Positions 46,341 to 55,580 of a DNA stretch of 58,129 bases are shown here, in pieces. Under the pieces are notes generated by a model, which ran no database searches, was not told where the DNA came from, and worked only from the letters and a program-made list of their open reading frames with translations. Each line of letters begins with the position of its first letter. Within the stretch, counting starts at the first letter, position 1. The stretch is from Bacteroidales bacterium (GTDB lineage: Bacteria > Bacteroidota > Bacteroidia > Bacteroidales > VadinHA17), in contig JAIPBU010000024.1 of the NCBI GenBank assembly GCA_021738535.1, positions 1 through 58,129 on the forward strand, read 5' to 3'. The position numbers and the translations under genes were made by a program.

Positions 46341-46781
46341 ATGGAAAACCTTAATGAAGTAGAAATCCTGATCGTTGAAGACAATGTTGATGATGCTGAA
46401 ATGGCCCTCAGGGCACTTAAACAAAACAAACTTGCCAATAAGGTGAAAGTTGTAGGAGATGGAGAAGAAGCTCTTAACTTCATTTTTGCAAAGGGAAAGT
46501 ACCAGGCCAGGCGCAGGGAAGCAAAACCAAGAATTATCCTGCTTGACCTTAAACTGCCAAAAGTGGACGGACTTGAGGTGCTCAGGGAAATAAAGAGCAA
46601 TGAAGATACAAAGGTAATACCTGTTATAATATTGACCTCTTCCCGGGAAGAGACTGATATGATAGACAGCTACCGCCTGGGCGTTAACAGTTATATTGTT
46701 AAACCGGTGGATTTTGAGAAGTTTGTTGAAGCTATCAGGGAACTGGGCTTGTACTGGCTTCTCTTAAACCAGCAACCCTAG
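46341..46781 (+). CDS. Single-domain response regulator (Rcp1-like)
   Basis: A 146-residue receiver domain only. The phosphoacceptor is Asp69 in 'LLDLKLPKVDG'; acidic 'VEDNVDDAEM' and 'TSSREETD', and Lys in 'IVKPVDFEKF' complete the pocket. Lacks any output domain, as in the Rcp1 family that often pairs with phytochrome-like kinases. Located between the periplasmic sensor kinase and the hybrid kinase, so phosphotransfer from one to the other is plausible. Confidence 0.94.
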   Translation: MENLNEVEILIVEDNVDDAEMALRALKQNKLANKVKVVGDGEEALNFIFAKGKYQARRREAKPRIILLDLKLPKVDGLEVLREIKSNEDTKVIPVIILTSSREETDMIDSYRLGVNSYIVKPVDFEKFVEAIRELGLYWLLLNQQP

Positions 46782-46816
46782 CCTGCCTGATCATTGTAAA
46801 CATTACGGGTTTAGAG

Positions 46817-46841
46817 ATTTAGCCATGCTAAATTTTATTTT
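46817..46841 (+). terminator. Weak hairpin with T-rich tail
   Basis: ATTTAG (46817-46822) and CTAAAT (46828-46833) with loop CCATG, followed by TTTATTTTAT. A weak A+T stem, 36 bases after the response regulator stop. May attenuate readthrough into the hybrid kinase gene. Confidence 0.3.
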
Positions 46842-46863
46842 ATGTTTTTGTTAAATTTTTAAT

Positions 46864-49149
46864 ATGGAAGAGAAAAAAATTAAGATACTGTTCGTTGAAG
46901 ATTTGCCTCATGACGCTGAAATGGCGCAGAGGGTGATCAGGAAAGAGAATATCGAGTTCACAAATAAAGTAGTTGATAACGAGGAGGAATTCCGGAAGGC
47001 TCTTTCAGGCTTTAACCCGGATATTATAATCTCTGACTATTCAATGCCTGCTTTTGACGGAATGACTGCATTGAAAATTACGAGAGAACAAAATAAATAT
47101 ATTCCTTTTATCGTGCTGACAGGTTCAATGAACGAAGAGACGGCAGTTGCATGCATGAAGGCGGGTGCAAACGACTATGTTATAAAAGAACATATCAACA
47201 GGTTACCCTTTGCAGTTAAAGAAGCCATAGATAACAGCAAGGCAAGAAAGGAAAGAGATCTTATTGAAAAAAGTTTACGTGAAAGCGAAGAAAAATTCCG
47301 GCACCTTTTTCAGGACCATGTTGCAATAAAACTTATTATTGATCCCGATAGCGGGGATATTGCTGAGGCAAATAATGCTGCCTGCGCGTTTTACGGGTAC
47401 TCAAAAAAGAAACTTGAGAGCATGAATATTGATCAGATTAATACCCTTTCAATAGAGGAGATAAAGGTATTGATCGAGAAAGTCAGGAAAATGGAGCAAA
47501 ATAATTTTGAGTTAAGCCACCAACTCGCCGATGGCTCAATCAGGTTTGTAGAAACCTTCTCCAGCAAGGTAAAAATAAAAGGTAAAGAATATCTTCATTC
47601 GGTTATCCATGATGTTACCGAGAAGAAGACGGCTCAAAACCAGTTAAGACTCCTGAGTAAATCAGTTGAACAGAGCCGGGTAAGTATTATTATAGCTGAT
47701 AAAGAGGGTAATATAGAATATGTTAATCCATTCTTTACCAAACTCACAGGCTATAGTTTTGAAGAGGCCAGAAATAATAAGCCCAGCATACTGAAATCAG
47801 GTCAGCAATCAGAAGAATTTTACCGGGAGATGTGGAATACATTGTTGAGTGGGAAAGACTGGACCGGAGAGCTCCTGAATAAGAAAAAAGACGGTACACT
47901 CTACTGGGAAAGTGCAATTATCTCACCCATAGAAGATGATGATGGAAAGATTACACACTTTGTTGGAGTGAAAGAAGATATAACTGAACGGAAGAAAATG
48001 ATCCGTGACCTGGTTGATGCCAAAGAAAAAGCCGAAGAAAGTGATAAACTGAAATCTGCCTTCCTTGCAAATGTCTCGCACGAAATAAGAACTCCCATGA
48101 ATGGGATCCTCGGGTTTATTGATTTGTTGCAGGACCCGGATACTGATCCCGGCGAAAGAAAAATGTATGTGAACATACTCAATGAAAGCACTAACCGGCT
48201 TATGGATACTATCAACGACCTGGTGGAAATATCACGCATTGAGGCGGGACAGGTAAGTGTAAAAGAATCAAGGGTGGTTTTTAAAGATGTCATGGAGTAT
48301 CTTCATGAGTTTTTCAGACCTGAAATGGAAAAAAAAGGATTAAGCTTTTCGGTTGTTAATAACTGCCCCGAAGAACCGGCTGATTTTTTCTCTGACCGTT
48401 ATAAAATTGAAGCCATCCTTTCCAACCTGTTAAAAAATGCGGTAAAATTTACTGATGAAGGTTATGTTGAGCTGGGATGCCGTCTTTCAGAGGATAAAAA
48501 AAATGTGGTTTTTACAGTTAAAGATACGGGAAGAGGGATTGATGAGGATAAAAAGCAGGTCATTTTTGACAGGTTTGTACAATCAGAACTGGAGCTGACA
48601 CGAACATATGAGGGTGCAGGACTGGGCTTATCTATTTCAAAAGCATATTCAGAATTGCTGGGAGGGGAGATAACAGTTGAATCTGTTATAGATAAAGGAA
48701 GTACCTTTTCACTTTCTGTACCTCTTGAAAAGAATGATCCTGAAATCGAAAACGAATTACCGGGCAGTAACCATGACCTGTACACCAGCGAAAAAAAGAA
48801 AATACTGATAGCAGAGGATGATTTGTCAAGCACCGAATACCTGAAAAAAATACTGTCTGAAGAAAATTATAATGTTATTATTGCAGCAGACGGGGAGGAA
48901 GCAGTGTCTTTGTATAAAAAAAATCCCGGAATAGATATTATTCTTATGGATATTAAAATGCCCGTAATGAACGGATATGATGCAACAAAGAAGATAAGGG
49001 AAACAGATAGTCATATACCAATTATAGCTCAGACTGCTTATGCTTTTCAGGGTGATAAAGCAAAAGCACTTGAGGCCGGTTGCGACGATTATATATCAAA
49101 ACCAATCAGGAAGAAAGACCTTCTGAAGATGATCGAGAAATATGTCTGA
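46864..49149 (+). CDS. Hybrid sensor histidine kinase: REC-PAS-PAS-HisKA-HATPase-REC
   Basis: A 761-residue soluble phosphorelay protein. N-terminal receiver (about 5-125; Asp58 in 'ISDYSMPAFDG'), PAS 1 (about 142-262, 'FRHLFQDHVAIKLIIDPDSGDI'), PAS 2 (about 272-393), HisKA with His406 in 'ANVSHEIRTPMNGILG', HATPase with N-box 'LSNLLKNAVKFT' and G boxes 'DTGRGID' and 'GAGLGLSIS', and C-terminal receiver (about 645-761; Asp696 in 'LMDIKMPVMNG'). No membrane segment, so it senses internal signals or receives phosphate from other members. No Hpt domain or DNA-binding partner is seen here. Confidence 0.95.
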   Translation: MEEKKIKILFVEDLPHDAEMAQRVIRKENIEFTNKVVDNEEEFRKALSGFNPDIIISDYSMPAFDGMTALKITREQNKYIPFIVLTGSMNEETAVACMKAGANDYVIKEHINRLPFAVKEAIDNSKARKERDLIEKSLRESEEKFRHLFQDHVAIKLIIDPDSGDIAEANNAACAFYGYSKKKLESMNIDQINTLSIEEIKVLIEKVRKMEQNNFELSHQLADGSIRFVETFSSKVKIKGKEYLHSVIHDVTEKKTAQNQLRLLSKSVEQSRVSIIIADKEGNIEYVNPFFTKLTGYSFEEARNNKPSILKSGQQSEEFYREMWNTLLSGKDWTGELLNKKKDGTLYWESAIISPIEDDDGKITHFVGVKEDITERKKMIRDLVDAKEKAEESDKLKSAFLANVSHEIRTPMNGILGFIDLLQDPDTDPGERKMYVNILNESTNRLMDTINDLVEISRIEAGQVSVKESRVVFKDVMEYLHEFFRPEMEKKGLSFSVVNNCPEEPADFFSDRYKIEAILSNLLKNAVKFTDEGYVELGCRLSEDKKNVVFTVKDTGRGIDEDKKQVIFDRFVQSELELTRTYEGAGLGLSISKAYSELLGGEITVESVIDKGSTFSLSVPLEKNDPEIENELPGSNHDLYTSEKKKILIAEDDLSSTEYLKKILSEENYNVIIAADGEEAVSLYKKNPGIDIILMDIKMPVMNGYDATKKIRETDSHIPIIAQTAYAFQGDKAKALEAGCDDYISKPIRKKDLLKMIEKYV

Positions 49150-49173
49150 TTTTTTAAATACTTCTGTTCTGAA

Positions 49174-50532
49174 ATGAAATATACTTTAACTGCCCTGGCA
49201 GTAATATTGCAGTCTTTTGTTTTTAGTGGCTTCAGCCAGGATGAAATTACACCCCTTGATAAATTATTTACTGAAAGTGTTGTTGATTTCTACCGTGATG
49301 CAGAGAATAATGCCGGGGAAATATGGCCGGGAATGACCCTTTCTCCTGTTTGCCTCTACCGGCACGGCGGACCGGCTATCCTATACGGGCATCCTGATCC
49401 GCCTGAGGCATTTGTTGAAATGGGGAAAGGGATATTTACCGGGGACCCCGCAGAGTTGAAGCTGTTTGGCTGTACCCAGGTTGATATCAACGGAACACTG
49501 ACAGCCATAGTTGACTACGGAATGAACCCTTTCGTGGATGTGGCAGAAGTTTATGCCATACTATTTCATGAAATGCACCATGCCTACCAGGTGACAGGTG
49601 TAAGCGAAATAAAATATGATGATGCCTCACAGTTAATGACCTACCCTGAAATAGCCGAAAATGATGCTGTTAAATTGTATGAACAGGAATGCCTTTTTTC
49701 CTGCTACCATGCAAAGGGTGAAAAAGAATTCAGGAAATGGCTGAACAGGTTCTATTCCTGCAGGATATACAGAGAAGGTCTAATTAACCAGTATACTGAT
49801 TATGAGCAGGCAGTGGAGAGCTTCGAGGGACCTGCACTTTTTTGTGAGTATAAATATTTTATGAATAAATCAGTGCTTAATGAGGCACTTAAGCAAAACT
49901 ATGCCGGGAGAAATTTTTTCAGCCTTGTTACAGAACCCCGGTATGGGCGCGATAACCTGCGCCAGCGTCACCTGGGATCAGGTCTTATGATGGCCCTTAT
50001 ACTGGATAAATATTATGAAGGATGGGAACAAGCTTATTATGATTCGGGTATGACTTTGTTTGACTATTTTACAGATCATTTTGAACCTACAGCTGTTGAA
50101 CCTGATGTGCCTTCTGAATATTACTCCCTGGCCGAATACCATACCGGGGAAATTGTTAAGAGACACCAGAAAAACCTGTCTGGCTTTTATGATTCTGAAG
50201 GTGAAATGGTGGTGATTGATTTTCAAACAGCAGCCACCGTGAAAGGATTTGATCCCATGAATGCCGAATCGGTAAACGACAGTACAATTATTAATAAAAC
50301 ACTTCTGAAACTTGCCGGTGGCGAAAATGAATTTTTTGCACTGAACAAAAGAGTAGTATCTATTTATTCTCAGTCAATGTGGCGAATTAATAAGATTATA
50401 TTTTTTGTCCCCGAAGGATCAGTCGTTGTAAAGGAAGGAAACGTCAGGATAGAAACAGGTGGTATAAAAATGAACTGGAAAAATGTAGAAACAGAAAGAA
50501 GCGGGAATGCTGTAAAAATTAAATGTAACTGA
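49174..50532 (+). CDS. Exported protein with HExxH zincin-like motif, family unknown
   Basis: A 452-residue protein with a signal peptide (residues 1-21, ending GFSQ). Residues 126-142 contain 'AILFHEMHHAYQV' with HExxH at 132-136, and 'AENDAVKLYEQECLFSC' about 25 residues later supplies a possible third ligand (Glu). That spacing resembles gluzincin-type peptidases. The C-terminal 110 residues are beta-rich. I do not recognise the family, and protease activity is an inference from the motif alone. It starts 24 bases after the hybrid kinase stop and could be cotranscribed. Confidence 0.6.
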   Translation: MKYTLTALAVILQSFVFSGFSQDEITPLDKLFTESVVDFYRDAENNAGEIWPGMTLSPVCLYRHGGPAILYGHPDPPEAFVEMGKGIFTGDPAELKLFGCTQVDINGTLTAIVDYGMNPFVDVAEVYAILFHEMHHAYQVTGVSEIKYDDASQLMTYPEIAENDAVKLYEQECLFSCYHAKGEKEFRKWLNRFYSCRIYREGLINQYTDYEQAVESFEGPALFCEYKYFMNKSVLNEALKQNYAGRNFFSLVTEPRYGRDNLRQRHLGSGLMMALILDKYYEGWEQAYYDSGMTLFDYFTDHFEPTAVEPDVPSEYYSLAEYHTGEIVKRHQKNLSGFYDSEGEMVVIDFQTAATVKGFDPMNAESVNDSTIINKTLLKLAGGENEFFALNKRVVSIYSQSMWRINKIIFFVPEGSVVVKEGNVRIETGGIKMNWKNVETERSGNAVKIKCN

Positions 50533-50550
50533 TATAAAAATTGATCCATT

Positions 50551-50629
50551 ATTGTCATTCTGAGCGCCCTGCCCCTGGCCTGATCGTACTGAGCGAAGCC
50601 GAAGTGCTTGAGGGAGCGAAGAATCTAAA
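50551..50629. repeat. Dispersed intergenic repeat (TCATTCTGAGCG ... GCGAAGAATCT)
   Basis: About 80 bases beginning ATTGTCATTCTGAGCG and ending GAGCGAAGAATCTA, with an internal 'ctgagcgaagccgaag' segment. This kind of element is familiar from environmental Bacteroidota genomes as a dispersed short repeat. It fills the gap between the zincin-like gene and the VOC gene; the VOC start follows within 13 bases. Confidence 0.65.
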
Positions 50630-50641
50630 GCAAAAATCACC

Positions 50642-51019
50642 ATGACATACAAAAGAAAAGAATCCGATCCACCCCTTGCTACAGGCGAATGGGGATGGAA
50701 ATATCATCACACTGGTATCCCGACAAACGAGAAGAAAAAAGGTGAAAGATATATCCCTCATCTTAAATTCTGGGTTACAGGTTTTGAAGAAAGTCCTTTC
50801 GGAATTGAATGGATGCGCTTTGAGGATGACTGCCTTATGCATGAGCTGGTAAAAACCAAAGCCCATGTTGCTTTTGAAGTTGATGATATCGATAAGGAAC
50901 TTAATCGTATTGATTTTAAAATCTTAACCCCGCCTAATTCCCCGGGCGATGGAATCAGGGTAGCAATGATCGAACATAACGGGGCGCCTGTCGAGCTGAT
51001 ACAGTTTGAAGGAAAATGA
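50642..51019 (+). CDS. VOC/glyoxalase-fold protein
   Basis: A 125-residue protein of the vicinal oxygen chelate superfamily. The pattern includes 'YHHTGIPTN' at the N-terminus, 'HVAFEVDDIDKEL' in the middle and 'GIRVAMIEHNGAPVELIQFE' at the C-terminus, with His and Glu spaced as metal ligands. Only one short VOC unit is present, so it would need to dimerise. Substrate unknown; the sequence N-terminal to 'YHHTGIP' is Lys/Trp-rich and may be variable. Confidence 0.8.
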   Translation: MTYKRKESDPPLATGEWGWKYHHTGIPTNEKKKGERYIPHLKFWVTGFEESPFGIEWMRFEDDCLMHELVKTKAHVAFEVDDIDKELNRIDFKILTPPNSPGDGIRVAMIEHNGAPVELIQFEGK

Positions 51020-51199
51020 AAATATCTATTGTCGTTCGAAAAATACCTTTTGCTTTGATGTAATGGCAGTGAGTGTCCGGGGCTGTTAATCGTTCTGATT
51101 TATATATCTGTTCGAAAACATCTTCCTTTTGATTCTCTTTTAATATTATTTTATATATTGCGCTGCCTGACAATTTCGAGGAGATTAATTTTATGTATT

Positions 51200-52777
51200 A
51201 TGTTACTTCATCAGCAATTTGTAAAAAACGCTAAAAGGCTTTCCGGTAAGCTGGCAATCATTGACAAATCAACAGGAAGCAGGGTTACATATTCCAGGGC
51301 TCTGATCGGGGCGTTGATCCTTGCTTCAAAATTCAAAAAGTATGAAAAGGGTTTTATTGGCATCATGGTACCAACATCAGCCGGTTGTACGCTGGCATCC
51401 GTGGCCGCACTTATGAGCGGCAGGATCCCTGTTATGATAAACTATTCAACTGGTGCTGAAAGCAATGTTAAATATGCACAGAAGAAATGCGGTTTCAGTA
51501 CCGTTATTACATCAAAAGCACTCCTGGAAAAGATAGACTGCCCCGTGATGGAAGGTATGGTTCTTCTCGAGGACCTTATGGAAAGTGTTAATACCGGTGA
51601 TAAACTTAAAGCCGCTCTTAAGAGTAAACTTCCGGTCGGAGCTATCCTGAAAAGGATCCATAAAGGAGACATGGATGATACTGCAGTAATACTTTTTACC
51701 AGCGGAAGTGAGAAAGATCCCAAAGCGGTGCAGCTGACGCATAAAAATATCATATCCAATATTGTTGATTTCAGTGACCATGTAGGTATATATGAAAGCG
51801 ACACTTTGCTGGCCAACCTGGTATTCTTCCATGTATTTGGACTTACGGTCAATCTCTGGGTAACTATGTATAAGGGGATGACGATGGTAACTTATGCCAA
51901 TCCTCTCGATTTTCAGACCATATCGAAAATAGCACGTGAAGAAAAGCCAACTATCATGGTAGGTACACCCAGTTTCTTCTGGGGCTACCTTCAGAAGTCT
52001 GAGCCGGGCGACTTTGCTTCACTCAGGGTAATGGTGGCAGGGGCTGATAAATGTCCGGATGCACTCCGGGAAGGATGGAAGAACAAGCATAATGTTATAT
52101 TACTGGAGGGCTACGGAGCAACAGAAACATCACCTGTTATTTCAACAAACACACATGAGTTTAACCGACCGGGCAGTATTGGAAAAGTTATACCCAATGT
52201 GAGTGTACGTATACAGCACTTTGAAACAGGAGAGGAATGCAAACCCGGTGAGATAGGAAAAATACTGGTCAAAGGAGATATTGTGATGAAGGGCTACTAC
52301 AATGATCCCGAACTTACAGAAAAGGCATTTATCAATGGTTGGTATGATACGGGAGATATGGGTTACATTGACAGCGATGGTTATCTCTGGCACGCCGGCA
52401 GGTTTAAGCGTTTTGTAAAGATAGGAGGGGAGATGGTATCTCTTGTCAAGGTTGAGAATACACTTGAAAAGCATCTCTCGGAAGGTGTTGCATGCTGCGT
52501 TGTTGATGTGGCAGATGATGTAAAAGGAGCAGCCATAATTGCGACCGTTACACAGGAGGTGGACAAGAATAAAATCATAAAGAAATTAAGCGAAGAACTA
52601 TCCAATATTGAATTGCCCAAGCAATTCCTTGTCATCGAGGAACTACCCATGATGGGTACAGGGAAAATAGATTTCCGAACTGTAACAGGCATTGTCCAGG
52701 AAATGATAGCAGATAGAGCCAAGCAGTCTGTATCCGGTGTTGATGAACTACGGCCCGGCACTGCAGGAGCAAAGTAA
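51200..52777 (+). CDS. AMP-dependent acyl-ACP/acyl-CoA synthetase
   Basis: A 525-residue adenylate-forming ligase from ATG 51200 (MLLHQQFVKNAKRL); a frame from a TTG at 51158 adds 14 residues of no family resemblance. Motifs: 'TAVILFTSGSEKDPKAVQLTHKN' (P-loop/A3), 'LLEGYGATETSPVIS' (A5), 'WYDTGDMGYIDSDGYLWHAGRFKRFVKIGGEMVS' (A7-A8) and the C-terminal catalytic Lys in 'MMGTGKIDFRT'. Closest in style to the ligase half of the bifunctional acyl-ACP synthetase Aas, so fatty acid activation for lipids is likely. It lacks the acyltransferase part. Confidence 0.9.
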   Translation: MLLHQQFVKNAKRLSGKLAIIDKSTGSRVTYSRALIGALILASKFKKYEKGFIGIMVPTSAGCTLASVAALMSGRIPVMINYSTGAESNVKYAQKKCGFSTVITSKALLEKIDCPVMEGMVLLEDLMESVNTGDKLKAALKSKLPVGAILKRIHKGDMDDTAVILFTSGSEKDPKAVQLTHKNIISNIVDFSDHVGIYESDTLLANLVFFHVFGLTVNLWVTMYKGMTMVTYANPLDFQTISKIAREEKPTIMVGTPSFFWGYLQKSEPGDFASLRVMVAGADKCPDALREGWKNKHNVILLEGYGATETSPVISTNTHEFNRPGSIGKVIPNVSVRIQHFETGEECKPGEIGKILVKGDIVMKGYYNDPELTEKAFINGWYDTGDMGYIDSDGYLWHAGRFKRFVKIGGEMVSLVKVENTLEKHLSEGVACCVVDVADDVKGAAIIATVTQEVDKNKIIKKLSEELSNIELPKQFLVIEELPMMGTGKIDFRTVTGIVQEMIADRAKQSVSGVDELRPGTAGAK

Positions 52778-52790
52778 TACCTGCCCAAAA

Positions 52791-52822
52791 TTTTGATAAA
52801 AAATTAAAATTCCGTACCTTAG
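52791..52822 (+). promoter_or_regulatory. Candidate promoter with overlapping inverted repeat
   Basis: TTTTG (52791-52795), 19 bases, then TACCTTAG (52815-52822), seven of eight matches to TAnnTTTG. Immediately overlapping is TTAGGTTT (52819-52826) with its inverted copy AAACCTAA (52837-52844), a perfect 8-bp stem, 14 bases before the next gene start. The arrangement suggests a repressor site or a 5' UTR hairpin. Confidence 0.55.
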
Positions 52823-52857
52823 GTTTACTGAAAGTCAAACCTAAAACCAGCTGTAAT

Positions 52858-53595
52858 ATGGATAGTTCCGGAGAATTCAAACGGAAAATTAATGAATTGG
52901 CCCAGAGCGAAGATATTATTGAGGGCATATATAATTATTGTGACCGCAGATGCGAGAGATGCAGGTTTACTACAAAGTGCCTCAGCTATGTATCATCTCC
53001 TGGTAGTAATGACTTATCTGAGGAGGGAACAACAGAGTATGTTGCTAATAACCTTGAAGCTACCGGTCTGATGCTTGATGAAATAGCAGGTGATAAGGAT
53101 ATCGACTTATACCCTCTGGCAGGAGACGAGAAAGACCCGGAGAGACACGAACCCTTCAGGGACAATCTCTCCTTTTCCGCTAATGTTATTGCAAAAGAGA
53201 CCCATAAATGGTTACAGGCAATTGAACCGTCTACAGGCATCAGAAAGGTGAATTCCCTCAAACTTTACGATGGACACCGGAAGGACTACCACGAAGCGCT
53301 TGAGGATATACTGTACTATTTATTTTTCGTTGCCGTAAAACTTGACAGGGCTGTTATGGCCTTCCCTGGATCTGATGATGATGAATACAGGGAAAGGAAC
53401 AGTAACGGTTCAGCCAAGGTGGCCTTGATAGCCATCGACCGAACATTAAAGGCATGGGGTGTTATAGTGAAGGAGCGACCGGAATACGAGGATCCCATCC
53501 TGGATATTATTATTAAGAACGAAAAGCTGCGATCCGACATTGAAAAGCGCTTCCCCGGCGCCAGGTCCTTTATCAGGCCCGGGTTGGATGAGTAG
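52858..53595 (+). CDS. Soluble protein with N-terminal Cys cluster, family unknown
   Basis: A 245-residue protein without signal peptide. Residues 22-38 contain 'YNYCDRRCERCRFTTKC', four Cys spaced CxxxCxxCxxxxxC, suggesting a metal or iron-sulfur site. The rest is helical and charged, with a His/Trp-rich middle ('KETHKWLQAI', 'DGHRKDYHEALEDILYYLFF'). I do not recognise the family. It has its own promoter-like box and a hairpin before the start. The next gene converges from the opposite strand, 30 bases away. Confidence 0.65.
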   Translation: MDSSGEFKRKINELAQSEDIIEGIYNYCDRRCERCRFTTKCLSYVSSPGSNDLSEEGTTEYVANNLEATGLMLDEIAGDKDIDLYPLAGDEKDPERHEPFRDNLSFSANVIAKETHKWLQAIEPSTGIRKVNSLKLYDGHRKDYHEALEDILYYLFFVAVKLDRAVMAFPGSDDDEYRERNSNGSAKVALIAIDRTLKAWGVIVKERPEYEDPILDIIIKNEKLRSDIEKRFPGARSFIRPGLDE

Positions 53596-53625
53596 GTTTT
53601 CTTTGGAAAATGTTTGGAACGCTCA

Positions 53626-55359
53626 TTATTTTCTAAAGGAATAGTTCCCTTCAAGGGAGGTAGATTCCCATGGTATTTGACGGTTATTTGATTTTATTCG
53701 TACTTCAGAACGCACTTTTTGAAAAACTTCCAGTATTGTAAGTTCCTTATTATTCATGTATTTAAGAAGTGAAGAAGTATAAAGGCCGTTATCTCCGGTT
53801 CCGTCAGATGCTGTGCTGCCCGGCGAAGTAGCATAGGCAATAAGTGAACCGGACGGTGCATTCATAAAAGCAAGGCCTTGTCCTTGTGCTTTACGAGTCC
53901 AGCTTCTTTCGAAAGGATTATCCCGGCAGGCATCCAGAATAACAATGTTGACCTTGCTTCCCGATTCCTCCATTCTGCTAAGCAGCCTTCCTGCTTCGAC
54001 GCACTTAAATTCCACATCAGCTTCATTTTCCAGGGAGGCATCAACCGGAATCAGGTAATTGAAACCTTTTACCTGGATTCCATGCCCGGCATAGAAGAAC
54101 AGGCCTGTATCAAATTGTTTGAGACGTCTTCCAAAATCATCGATGGCCTGCTTCATGGCATTTTGGTTTACGTTAAAATACACCATTGTTTCAAATCCCA
54201 GTATTTTAAGTGTTTCGGCCATGTCTCTTGCATCGTTTTCAGGATTGGAAAGGTAACCACCCCTCTTATATTCGGAATTTCCTATAACAAGGGCAAGTCG
54301 CCTGTCTTCCGGAACATATATATCGTACTTTGCAACTTCCACTTTAGGTGCCTTGATCTTGTTTGTGGCTATTATATCGTCAATTTCAGCCAGGGTAAAT
54401 TTTTTATCAACAACAAGGTTATCCCCGGCAAAGTGAAAATGCAGCGGATTGTCGAAATCCGGGTTTATTACTATTTCACCGGAAGTATTCACACAACCGT
54501 ATTGGCCATTTATTTCAATGCACCCTAATCCATGGTTAAAACTATAAGCGTCATCAAATGCCGGTTCAATGATCATCTCGGCCTTCCTGTTGATGTATCC
54601 CCACCTGTCGTTTATTTTTACCGGCGCCATGCCTTCGGAGAAATGTTTTATATCTTCATAAACGGGTGATATAACCCATTTATCGTCAGCATTAACCAAT
54701 CCCCATAGCTGATCCTTTTTCTTTTTGAAGAGCAAGTCTTCCCGGTAAGACCCGGTGTAGTCAAGTGGTATATTATCTATTTCTTCTCCCTGCCTGTTAA
54801 TATAAATCCATTGCCCTCTTTTTTTGATCTTGGCCATTCCATTACGAAACGGCCATACCTGATCATAAGCCGGAAGAATTTCCCACTCGTGGTTTTTATT
54901 GATAAATCCATACTTACCTTCCATTCTGAAAGCTGCAAGGCCTTCATGAAATATTGTCATTTCCCGGGATGTATCGGATAGGATATTGCCTTTCCGGTTT
55001 ATGTAAAACCTGTTTTGATCTTTTGATACCGCTGCAAAATATCTATTTAAAAACGGGCCTGCATCATCAAAACCAGGGGATATAACATAAGTGCCCTGGT
55101 TATCAATATAACCCCATTTATTTTCTGATTTTACAGCAGCCAGGCCGTTATGGAAACCTTTAGCCTCCTTATAGGCCGGGTTGATTATCCACCTGCCTGT
55201 TTCATCGATAAAACCTGTTTTGCCTTTCCGGGAAGCAATTGATAGCCAGTTTTGTGATAGCACCGGGGTACAGATCAGTGGAGCAGAAAACAAAATTATG
55301 AGAATAGAATGCCACAGTTTATTCTTAAAGAACTGAAATGATTTACTTTTTAGGTCCAT
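53626..55359 (-). CDS. Secreted WG-repeat protein with C-terminal caspase (C14) domain
   Basis: A 577-residue exported protein from ATG 55359. After a signal sequence (about 15-35) come seven or more WG repeats (about 38-310: 'KWGYIDNQGTYVI', 'KYGFINKNHEWEI', 'RWGYINRKAEMII'), probable protein-binding beta units. Residues about 345-575 form a caspase-like peptidase with the catalytic dyad His426 in 'FYAGHG' and Cys478 in 'DACRDNPF', and 'RRLALVIGNSEYK' as the first strand. Predicted to cleave after Arg/Lys like metacaspases, but specificity is unproven. It is divergent from two unknown exported proteins. Confidence 0.92.
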   Translation of the reverse strand: MDLKSKSFQFFKNKLWHSILIILFSAPLICTPVLSQNWLSIASRKGKTGFIDETGRWIINPAYKEAKGFHNGLAAVKSENKWGYIDNQGTYVISPGFDDAGPFLNRYFAAVSKDQNRFYINRKGNILSDTSREMTIFHEGLAAFRMEGKYGFINKNHEWEILPAYDQVWPFRNGMAKIKKRGQWIYINRQGEEIDNIPLDYTGSYREDLLFKKKKDQLWGLVNADDKWVISPVYEDIKHFSEGMAPVKINDRWGYINRKAEMIIEPAFDDAYSFNHGLGCIEINGQYGCVNTSGEIVINPDFDNPLHFHFAGDNLVVDKKFTLAEIDDIIATNKIKAPKVEVAKYDIYVPEDRRLALVIGNSEYKRGGYLSNPENDARDMAETLKILGFETMVYFNVNQNAMKQAIDDFGRRLKQFDTGLFFYAGHGIQVKGFNYLIPVDASLENEADVEFKCVEAGRLLSRMEESGSKVNIVILDACRDNPFERSWTRKAQGQGLAFMNAPSGSLIAYATSPGSTASDGTGDNGLYTSSLLKYMNNKELTILEVFQKVRSEVRIKSNNRQIPWESTSLEGNYSFRK

Positions 55360-55524
55360 CAAAACAATTTTTTGAAAATGAATGCTTTAAGTTATAAAAT
55401 AGTGATATCATTTCAAATTATTATTTAATAAAAAAACCACGATTGAATAAAAAGTACCTTATTCATTCACATACCATGGGCATGTGCTGACGATATGTTT
55501 AACGTGAAAATATTTAAGAATAAA

Positions 55525-55555
55525 TTGACTTATAATCAACAATTTAGTATATTTG
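55525..55555 (+). promoter_or_regulatory. Candidate promoter of the 55.58 kb gene
   Basis: TTG (55525-55527), 20 bases, then TATATTTG (55548-55555), a full match to the Bacteroidota -33/-7 pattern. It is 25 bases before the start of the downstream gene, in the 221-base spacer divergent to the WG-caspase gene. An inverted repeat TGAATAA/TTATTCA (55444-55465) lies nearer the caspase side. Confidence 0.6.
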
Positions 55556-55580
55556 ATTTAACCTAACTAAAAATGCGAGT

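Noticed and set aside
53878..54528. 216-residue plus-strand frame inside the WG-caspase gene
   Set aside because: Antisense to the caspase catalytic region, which is clearly the coding strand.
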